A DNA stretch of 64,000 bases, taken from contig CANQQU010000001.1 of assembly GCA_947626085.1 (NCBI GenBank), positions 1 through 64,000 on the forward strand. The letters run 5' to 3'. Within the stretch, counting starts at the first letter, position 1. Every line of letters begins with the position of its first letter. This DNA comes from an uncultured Oscillospiraceae bacterium. GTDB lineage: Bacteria > Bacillota > Clostridia > Oscillospirales > Oscillospiraceae. Position numbers and translations under genes: made by a program. The notes below the pieces were generated by a model that worked only from the letters and a program-made list of their open reading frames with translations, did no database searches and had not been told where the DNA came from. Positions 57,877-64,000 of this stretch are shown piece after piece.

Positions 57877-58692
57877 ATGCTGGAAGCCATTCAATCCTGG
57901 GGCGCCACGGCGGGGAGCTATCTGGTGGAAAATCTCATTCCCGCCGTCTGCATCACCGCTGTGGGCCTGCTGGTCAACAACATCGTTCTGCGCCTGACCA
58001 AGAAGGCGCTGGGCCGCTCCAAGTTGGAAAAGGTGGCCCACAGCCTGATCATCTCCGTGGTCCAGGCGGCGCTGGTGATCATTCTGGTGGTCTCGGTGGC
58101 GGCCAAGCTGGGCATCGACGTGACCAGCATCGTGGCCCTGGCCAGTGTGCTGACCCTGGCCCTGTCTCTGGCCCTGCAAAACGCCCTGACCAACGTCATC
58201 GGCGGCTTCACCCTGCTCTACACCCACCCCTTCGCCTCCGGCGACTATGTGGAGATCGCCGGCCAGGCCGGGACGGTAATGGAGATCGGCCTGGCCTATA
58301 CCAAACTTGCCACCATCGACAATAAGGTGGTCTCCATTCCCAACAGCGCCGTGGTGGCGGCGGAGATCATCAATTTCTCCGAGGGGGGCATCCGCCGGAT
58401 CGATCTGCACGTCTCCTGCTCCTATGACACCCCGGTGGACGAGGTACTCTCCGCCCTTCTGGAGGCGGCCAGGGAAGGGGACACGGTGCTGTCGGACCCC
58501 GAGCCCTTCGCCGGCGTCCGGGAGTACGGGGACAGCGCCATCATCTATGAGCTGCAGGTCTGGTGCGCCTGCTCGGATTACTGGGCCACCCACTTCGGCA
58601 CCAACAAGCGGATCAAGGAGATCTTCGACGACCGGGGCCTGGAAATGACCTACCCCCATCTGAACGTCCACATTCAAAAGGAAAATCAATAA
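57877..58692 (+). CDS. mscS: Small-conductance mechanosensitive channel, MscS family
   Basis: This 271-aa membrane protein has three N-terminal helices. The pore helix contains GIDVTSIVALASVLTLALSLALQNALTNVIGGFTLL, with the beta domain PFASGDYVEIAGQAGTVMEIGLAYTKLATIDNKVVSIPNS after it. It opens under membrane tension and releases solutes at hypo-osmotic shock. ATG 57877 is used; the track start 57802 is inside the promoter. The ribosome site (GGGGG) is weak. Confidence 0.92.
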   Translation: MLEAIQSWGATAGSYLVENLIPAVCITAVGLLVNNIVLRLTKKALGRSKLEKVAHSLIISVVQAALVIILVVSVAAKLGIDVTSIVALASVLTLALSLALQNALTNVIGGFTLLYTHPFASGDYVEIAGQAGTVMEIGLAYTKLATIDNKVVSIPNSAVVAAEIINFSEGGIRRIDLHVSCSYDTPVDEVLSALLEAAREGDTVLSDPEPFAGVREYGDSAIIYELQVWCACSDYWATHFGTNKRIKEIFDDRGLEMTYPHLNVHIQKENQ

Positions 58693-58710
58693 AATATATA
58701 AGGAGTTTTT

Positions 58711-60141
58711 ATGGAGCACGACACCTATGTTTCCCCCCTGTCCACCCGCTATGCCAGCCCGGAGATGCAGCACCTCTTTTCCGAGGATTTCAAATTCCGC
58801 ACCTGGCGGCGGCTGTGGATCGCCCTGGCCCGGGCGGAGATGGTCCTGGGCCTGGACGTGACCCAGGAGCAGATCGACGAGCTGGAGGCCCACAAGGACG
58901 ACATCAACTATGAGGCTGCCCAGGCCCGGGAGCGGCAGGTCCGCCACGATGTGATGAGCCATGTCTACGCCTACGGCCTTCAGTGCCCCAAGGCGGCGGG
59001 AATTCTCCACCTGGGGGCCACCTCCTGCTACGTCGGGGACAATACGGACATCATCATTCTCCGCCGGGCGGGGGAGCTGGTGCTGAAAAAGGCCGCCCAG
59101 GTGGTGAAAAATCTGTCGGCCTTTGCCGAGACCTACAAAAACCTGCCCTGTCTGGGCTATACCCACCTCCAGGCCGCCCAGCTCACCACCATGGGCAAGC
59201 GGGCCACCCTGTGGATCAACGAGCTGATCCAGGACATGGAGAATCTGGACTTCCAGCTCTCCCGGCTGCGGCTCTTAGGCTCCAAGGGCACTACCGGCAC
59301 CCAGGCCTCCTTTATGGAGCTGTTTGGCGGCGACGAGGAGAAAATCAAGCGGATGGAGGAGCTCATTGCCCGGGAAATGGGCTTTGAGGGCGTGGTCCCT
59401 GTGTCCGGCCAGACCTATTCCCGGAAGGTGGACAGCTATATGCTGGGGGTGCTGTCCGGCTTTGCCCAGAGCGCCATGAAATTTGGCAACGATCTGCGAA
59501 TTTTGCAGTCCTTCGAGGAGCTGGAGGAGCCCTTTGAAAAGGACCAGATCGGCTCCTCCGCCATGCCCTACAAGCGCAACCCCATGCGCTCCGAGCGAAT
59601 TTGCGCCCTGGCCCGGTATGTGATCTGCGACAGCCTGAACCCGGCCTTCACCGCCGGCACCCAGTGGATGGAGCGGACCCTGGACGACTCCGCCAACAAG
59701 CGGATTTCTGTCAGCGAGGCGTTTCTGGCGGTGGACGCCATTTTGAATCTGTATATGAACGTGTCGGCGAACCTGGTGGTCTACGAGCAGGTGGTCCGCC
59801 GCCGGGTGATGGAGAAGCTGCCCTTCATGGCCACGGAGAATATCCTAATGGAGTCCGTGAAGCGGGGCGGCAACCGGCAAGAGCTCCACGAGGCCCTGCG
59901 GGTCCACTCCCACGCCGCCGCCGCCAAGGTCAAGCTGGAGGGCGGCCGGAATGACCTCATTGACCGGATCGCTTCCGATCCCCGCTTCCCCCTGACCCGG
60001 GCGGAGATCGAGGCGACTCTGGACCCCGCCGCCTTTACGGGCCGGGCCGGCAGCCAGGTCACGGAATTTTTGGAAACCGTGGCGGGCCCCGTGGTCGCCC
60101 GATTCGGCGGCGAAAATTTGGAAGCGGCAGTCAATCTGTAA
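58711..60141 (+). CDS. purB: Adenylosuccinate lyase
   Basis: This 476-aa enzyme has THLQAAQLTTMGKRATLWINEL and the fumarase/lyase-superfamily signature GSSAMPYKRNPMRSE. It releases fumarate from SAICAR and adenylosuccinate in purine synthesis. It begins 18 bases after mscS behind AAGGAG and may share its transcript. Confidence 0.95.
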   Translation: MEHDTYVSPLSTRYASPEMQHLFSEDFKFRTWRRLWIALARAEMVLGLDVTQEQIDELEAHKDDINYEAAQARERQVRHDVMSHVYAYGLQCPKAAGILHLGATSCYVGDNTDIIILRRAGELVLKKAAQVVKNLSAFAETYKNLPCLGYTHLQAAQLTTMGKRATLWINELIQDMENLDFQLSRLRLLGSKGTTGTQASFMELFGGDEEKIKRMEELIAREMGFEGVVPVSGQTYSRKVDSYMLGVLSGFAQSAMKFGNDLRILQSFEELEEPFEKDQIGSSAMPYKRNPMRSERICALARYVICDSLNPAFTAGTQWMERTLDDSANKRISVSEAFLAVDAILNLYMNVSANLVVYEQVVRRRVMEKLPFMATENILMESVKRGGNRQELHEALRVHSHAAAAKVKLEGGRNDLIDRIASDPRFPLTRAEIEATLDPAAFTGRAGSQVTEFLETVAGPVVARFGGENLEAAVNL

Positions 60142-60145
60142 AAAT

Positions 60146-60172
60146 TCCGGCCCGAAAGGGCCGGATTTTTTC
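60146..60172. terminator. Terminator after purB
   Basis: TCCGGCCC and GGGCCGGA flank GAAA, with TTTTTT after it. Confidence 0.88.
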
Positions 60173-60250
60173 CGTTTTTTTATGTAGCTTTTTGGGAGAA
60201 AACAGTATATAATGGGAAAGCTGAAAATATAGATAAAGCGAGGAACCTCC

Positions 60251-61597
60251 ATGGACGAACAGGAACTGAAATTTAAAAAAATGACGGAACCCCCGGTGGA
60301 GAAACTGATCTGCTCCCTGGCGGTGCCCTGCATCATCAGTATGCTGGTCACCAGCTTTTACAACATGGCGGATACCTTCTTTGTGGGCATGCTGAAAAGC
60401 AACGCCGCCACCGGCGCGGTGGGCGTGGTGTTTTCCATGATGGCGGTGATCCAGGCGGTGGGCTTTTTCTTCGGCCACGGCAGCGGAAACTATATCTCCC
60501 GGGAGCTGGGGGAGAAAAACTACGAGGAAGCTTCCAAAATGGCCTCCACCGGCTTTTTTTCCGCCCTGGCCACCGGCGTGGTGATCTGCGTGCTGGGGCA
60601 GATCTTCCTGGAGCCCCTGGCCTACGCCCTGGGCTCCACGGATACCATTCTGCCCCACGCCATGGCCTATCTCCGGGCCATCCTCTTCGGCGCCCCCTGG
60701 ATGACCGCCTCCCTGGTGCTGAATAACCAGCTCCGGTTCCAGGGCAGCGCCTCCTATGCCATGGTGGGCATCACCGCCGGGGCCGTGCTGAATATCGCAC
60801 TGGACCCGGTGATGATCTTCTGGATGAATTTGGGCGTGGCGGGAGCCGGCTGGGCCACCATTATCAGCCAGTTTGTCAGCTTCCTGCTGCTGTTGGGAGG
60901 CACCTTCCGGGGCAGCAATATCAGCATCCGGCCCTCCAAATATCAGTTCAAGTTCTTCTATTATAAAATGATCGTCAAGGGCGGTCTTCCCTCCCTGGCC
61001 CGGCAGGGCCTGGCGTCCCTGGCTACCATCGCCGTGAACCACGCCGCCGGACCCTACGGGGATGCGGTGATCGGGGCCATGGGCGTGGTCCAGCGGATCA
61101 CCACCGCCGGCAGCTCCGCCATGATCGGCTTCGGCCAGGGCTTCCAGCCGGTGTGCGGCTTCAACTATGGCGCCAAGCTCTATGATCGGGTGCGGCAGGG
61201 CTTCCGATTCTGCGTCAAGGTCTCCTTCGTGGTGCTGCTGGCCCTCAGCGCCCTGGGCTTTGTGTTTGCCCCCCAGCTGATCGCCCTTTTCCGGAACGAC
61301 CCGGAGGTGGTGGAATGCGGAGCCCTGGCCCTGCGGATCCAGTGCGTCACCTTCCCGGCCCAGTGCTGGATCATCAACAGCAATATGATGCAGCAGGCCA
61401 TCGGCCGGACGGGGCCCGCCACCTTCCTGGCGGCGGCAAGGCAGGGCATTTTCCTGATCCCCCTGGTGATGCTGCTGCCCAGGCTGGGCATGGGGCTGCT
61501 GGGCATCCAGTCGGCCCAGGCCATTTCGGACCTGCTGACCCTGGCCTGCGCCATTCCGCTGCAAATCTGGGTGATGAAGACCTTGGAACGAGAATAA
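60251..61597 (+). CDS. MATE-family efflux transporter
   Basis: This 448-aa protein has twelve membrane segments and MATE motifs: VPCIISMLVTSFYNMADTFFVGML, AVIQAVGFFFGHGSGNYISRELG, GFGQGFQPVCGFNYGAK. It exports drugs or metabolites using a Na+ or H+ gradient. The substrate cannot be told. Its TAA stop is the first part of a T-arm-like hairpin repeat. Confidence 0.9.
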   Translation: MDEQELKFKKMTEPPVEKLICSLAVPCIISMLVTSFYNMADTFFVGMLKSNAATGAVGVVFSMMAVIQAVGFFFGHGSGNYISRELGEKNYEEASKMASTGFFSALATGVVICVLGQIFLEPLAYALGSTDTILPHAMAYLRAILFGAPWMTASLVLNNQLRFQGSASYAMVGITAGAVLNIALDPVMIFWMNLGVAGAGWATIISQFVSFLLLLGGTFRGSNISIRPSKYQFKFFYYKMIVKGGLPSLARQGLASLATIAVNHAAGPYGDAVIGAMGVVQRITTAGSSAMIGFGQGFQPVCGFNYGAKLYDRVRQGFRFCVKVSFVVLLALSALGFVFAPQLIALFRNDPEVVECGALALRIQCVTFPAQCWIINSNMMQQAIGRTGPATFLAAARQGIFLIPLVMLLPRLGMGLLGIQSAQAISDLLTLACAIPLQIWVMKTLERE

Positions 61598-61629
61598 AGG
61601 TGACGTGGGTTCGATTTCCGTCACCTAAA
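61596..61629. repeat. Solo end copy of the MITE-like element (T-arm-like hairpin)
   Basis: GGTGACG and CGTCACC form a seven-bp stem around TGGGTTCGATTTC. Bases 61602-61629 are identical to the reverse complement of 54489-54516. As at 54.77 kb, the repeat starts within the TAA stop codon of the gene. Confidence 0.75.
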
Positions 61630-61632
61630 GCC

Positions 61633-61654
61633 AAGGGCCGGGAAACCGGCCCTT
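61633..61654. terminator. Hairpin after the MATE gene
   Basis: AAGGGCCGG and CCGGCCCTT pair around GAAA. It separates the MATE gene from the convergent DUF3786 gene. Confidence 0.7.
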
Positions 61655-61680
61655 GAGAATTTCCACTTCCTCACAAAAGT

Positions 61681-62289
61681 TTACATAAAACTTTTAATGT
61701 GGGAGATCAACAAATCTCCCGCCACGACCCGATCCTCCGCTTTGAACCCGGATGAAAAGTTATCGGAGTACAGGACCTGGGCGCTGGGGGGAAATTCCTC
61801 ATCCCCGGCCCAGAGCAGGAGCTGCATCCGGTACGGCCCGATCAGCTGAAACTGGTATCCGGCGTCCCCGTGGCCGGCCGGTTCCCCTCCGGCGGCCTGG
61901 GCCGCCTTTTGGAAGGCCGGCAGCCGGGTGGCGAAGGTGAAGGCCGCCCGGGTCAATACCCGTCCGGTGTAGGGCTGAATGTACAGCTCCCCCCAGGGCA
62001 TTTCCCGGAAGGTCTTCCACTGACCCAGCCAGGGAAGGTCCCGCCCCTCCAGCAGGTAGCGCAGCAGGAAGGTCTGGGCCGGCAGGGGCGGGGTTTTGCC
62101 GCCGTCCAGGGGCTCCAGGGCATAGGGCTCCGGCGTCAGAGCATAGCGGCGGCCCAGAAGATTTACATCATACCTTTCTCCGTCCCAAATTTCCTCACCC
62201 AGTCGGACCTGGGCATCCTTTGGGTCCAGGGCGGCAAACAGGGCGGCATAGTGGGCGAAGGGGACCTCTTCCTTGTGATTTTCCGGCAT
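61681..62289 (-). CDS. DUF3786 protein (second paralogue)
   Basis: This 202-aa soluble protein has WDGERYDVNLLGRRYALTPEP and the C-terminal block FQLIGPYRMQLLLWAGDEEFPPSAQVLYSDNFSSGFKAEDRVVAGD, which fits DUF3786. ATG 62289 follows AGGAGGTCTGAC; the track start is upstream. It follows the DUF4445 activation protein with only one base between them, which is the usual setting of this family and suggests a role in corrinoid-dependent methyl transfer. Confidence 0.78.
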   Translation of the reverse strand: MPENHKEEVPFAHYAALFAALDPKDAQVRLGEEIWDGERYDVNLLGRRYALTPEPYALEPLDGGKTPPLPAQTFLLRYLLEGRDLPWLGQWKTFREMPWGELYIQPYTGRVLTRAAFTFATRLPAFQKAAQAAGGEPAGHGDAGYQFQLIGPYRMQLLLWAGDEEFPPSAQVLYSDNFSSGFKAEDRVVAGDLLISHIKSFM

Positions 62290-62290
62290 G

Positions 62291-64000
62291 TCAGACCTCC
62301 TGGCGGCTGTGGGGGAACAGCCGGGCATCGGTGTGGGGCAGGAAGCAGGCCGCCACGAAGGCGTCCATATACCCCGGGTGGGTGGACAGCTCCAAATAGG
62401 TCATGTTGGCGGCTACCTGGGCCACCTTTTCCACAGCCTGGTCCCCCATGACCATGGCGTAGGCCCCGGTCAGGGAGGAATTGCCGATATAGCGGAATTT
62501 TTCCAGCTCCACATCCGGGAACATCCCGATATTCACGGCGTTTTTCATATTGATGCCGGAGCCGATGCCCCCGGCCACATAGACCCTGTCGATCATTTCC
62601 ACGGACATATCCACCGCCTTGAGCAGGGTGTCGATGGCGGAGAAGATGGCGCCCTTGGCCCGGATAAAATTGTCGATATCCACCTCGTTGATGGAGATCT
62701 CCCGGCCGGTCTCGCTCTGCTCCGGCTCCGCCAGGACGAACCGGCCCATGCCGTGCTGGTCCCGCCGGACCCGGCGGCCCTCCCGGACGAACAGGCCCTT
62801 GTTGTTGATGACGCCGCAGCGGAACAGCTCGGAAATGATGTCGATAATGCCGGAGCCGCAGATGCCCACAGGCTTTTGACCCTTTTCGCCCACTACGGTC
62901 AGAGTGGGCTCCATGGTGGCCTTGTCCAGGACGCAGGCCTCGATGGCCCCGTCGGTGGCCCGCATGCCGCAGGAGATATCGCCGCCCTCAAAGGCCGGCC
63001 CGGCGGAGCAGGCGCAGGACATGAGGAAGTCCCGGTTGCCAAAGACGATCTCCCCGTTGGTCCCCAGGTCGATAAAGAGGCTGTACTCCTCCTTGTCCCA
63101 GATCATGCTGGCCAGGGTCCCGGCGGTGATGTCGCCGCCCACATAGGAGCCGATATTGGGGGCCAGGAACACCGGAGCCAGAGGATTGGCCGGCAGCTTC
63201 AGATCCCCGGCCAAGAGGCCGTCCCAGGCGAAAAAGCTGGGGATGTAGGGCTCCATCCGCACGCTCTGGGCGTCCACCCCCACAAACAGATGGTTCATGG
63301 TGGTGTTTGCTCCCACAGACAGCCGCAGGATGCTCCGTGCGCTGACGCCCGCCGCCTTGCACAGCCCGGCGATCAGGGGGGTCAGGGTCTCCTTCACAAT
63401 GGCGTCCTGGAGCTTTTTCCGGCCCCCGGGGCGGCTCTGCTCGATGATCCGGTTAATGACGTCGGCGCCGTAGCGGATCTGACCGTTGCCGGAGGAGCCC
63501 TTGGCCAGGATTTTGCCGGTATTCAGGTCTGTCAGGACCATGGAGACGGTGGTGGTGCCGATATCGATGGCGCAGCCCACCAGATCCTTGTCCGAAGCGG
63601 GGCAGATATCCATGCAGCGGAACACGTCGCCGAGAAACTGGCCCTTGACGGTGACGTGGAACCCCTCCTCCCGGAGGACGTGGGCCAGCCGGACCATGAC
63701 GCTGTGGGGAATTTCTACCCGCTCCACCTCCAGCTGATCCTGAATGGCCCGGGTCAGCCGCTCGTTATCCGGCATGGTGTCCTCCAGGGTGGGCTCCTCC
63801 ATCTCCAGCTCCAGGGCCATGCAGTCGTTGGAAAATTCCACGCCGCTGCCCCGCAGAGCCTCCTGAGCCTCCTCAAAAATGGCCACCTCCTGGGGGCTGG
63901 ACAGGTCCGCCGTCTTCATCCGGGACTGGTAGGCCGAGGCGATGTCCGGCACGAACACCGTCACATCCCCGACGATCTTGCTGCCGCAGGCCAGCCGCCA
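62291..64000 (-). CDS. Corrinoid activation protein, DUF4445/RACE type (N-terminus outside the window)
   Basis: At least 569 residues lie in the window. The frame continues past the window end with a CGSKIVGDVTVFVPD sequence, the usual end of an N-terminal 2Fe-2S ferredoxin domain. The ASKHA domain has CAIDIGTTTVSMVLTDL, IGANTTMNHLF-type features (here VGANTTMNHLFVG), IDLGTNGEIVFGN and AGGIGSGINMKNAVNIGMFPD. Such proteins use ATP to reduce Co(II) corrinoid proteins of methyltransferases. The start codon reported in the track (63964) is not the true start. Confidence 0.88.
   Translation of the reverse strand, partial: WRLACGSKIVGDVTVFVPDIASAYQSRMKTADLSSPQEVAIFEEAQEALRGSGVEFSNDCMALELEMEEPTLEDTMPDNERLTRAIQDQLEVERVEIPHSVMVRLAHVLREEGFHVTVKGQFLGDVFRCMDICPASDKDLVGCAIDIGTTTVSMVLTDLNTGKILAKGSSGNGQIRYGADVINRIIEQSRPGGRKKLQDAIVKETLTPLIAGLCKAAGVSARSILRLSVGANTTMNHLFVGVDAQSVRMEPYIPSFFAWDGLLAGDLKLPANPLAPVFLAPNIGSYVGGDITAGTLASMIWDKEEYSLFIDLGTNGEIVFGNRDFLMSCACSAGPAFEGGDISCGMRATDGAIEACVLDKATMEPTLTVVGEKGQKPVGICGSGIIDIISELFRCGVINNKGLFVREGRRVRRDQHGMGRFVLAEPEQSETGREISINEVDIDNFIRAKGAIFSAIDTLLKAVDMSVEMIDRVYVAGGIGSGINMKNAVNIGMFPDVELEKFRYIGNSSLTGAYAMVMGDQAVEKVAQVAANMTYLELSTHPGYMDAFVAACFLPHTDARLFPHSRQEV

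Noticed and set aside
1-64000. CRISPR array, rRNA or intact tRNA genes
   Set aside because: I saw no regularly spaced repeats and no rRNA or cloverleaf-type sequence on either strand.

Overview
The window is high-GC Firmicutes DNA, most likely from a gut Oscillospiraceae of the Flavonifractor/Lawsonibacter type. I base that on Gram-positive AGGAGG ribosome sites, the infC-rpmI-rplT and rplU-prp-rpmA-obgE operons, an L27 with a Prp-cleavable N-terminus, and a PPi-type phosphofructokinase. The genus is an inference.

Bases 1 to about 32,550 are the right part of a prophage with a contractile (myovirus-type) tail. Left to right it carries: a sigma/ArpU-like late regulator with a candidate activator-dependent late promoter; a HAD-like protein; three ParB-fold proteins, the third fused to a methyltransferase domain, plus a CmoA-like methyltransferase; small and large terminase; a portal-MuF fusion; an HK97-type prohead protease with an extra N-terminal domain; the capsid and connector/neck proteins; sheath, tube, a frameshifted tail chaperone and the tape measure; baseplate hub, spike, gp25, J and I proteins; fibre proteins; holin-like proteins and a CHAP-LysM endolysin. 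The integrase and lysogeny genes must lie left of the window. The right prophage end abuts the 3' end of guaA.

The most unusual part is 28.2-31.1 kb. Three short leader ORFs carry G8 or G9 tracts at the same position. Each leads, through an ATGA overlap, into a paralogous 124-133 aa protein of lower GC. A tract of eight G keeps the leader open to the overlap, while nine G closes it after 14 or 15 residues. In this sequence the states are off, on, off. I read this as a slipped-strand, phase-variable set of tail-tip accessory proteins. A fourth, constant unit (29181-29546) has the same start architecture without a G-tract.

From 32.6 kb onward the DNA is chromosomal: guaA; a low-GC membrane-anchored HNH nuclease; a pseudouridine synthase; infC-rpmI-rplT with an L20-type leader and an ATC start; uxaC; a RodA/FtsW protein; rplU-prp-rpmA-obgE; an AraC-type regulator; ymdB; PPi-pfk and fba; a DUF975-like membrane protein; an XRE-TPR regulator; alr with a DUF3786-like gene and a PAP2 protein; a glycosyltransferase; a phosphoribosyltransferase; a two-component system; mscS; purB; a MATE transporter; a second DUF3786 protein; and a truncated DUF4445 (RACE-type) corrinoid-activation protein at the window end.

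Three further observations stand out on the chromosome. A compact type I toxin-antitoxin locus at 53.93-54.27 kb has an antisense RNA complementary to the toxin ribosome site. A ~285 bp MITE-like element at 54.49-54.77 kb has tRNA-T-arm-like inverted ends and a solo end copy at 61.6 kb. A 40-bp operator, 33/40 identical and with identical promoter geometry, lies upstream of both the two-component system and the glycosyltransferase, which suggests a shared envelope regulon.
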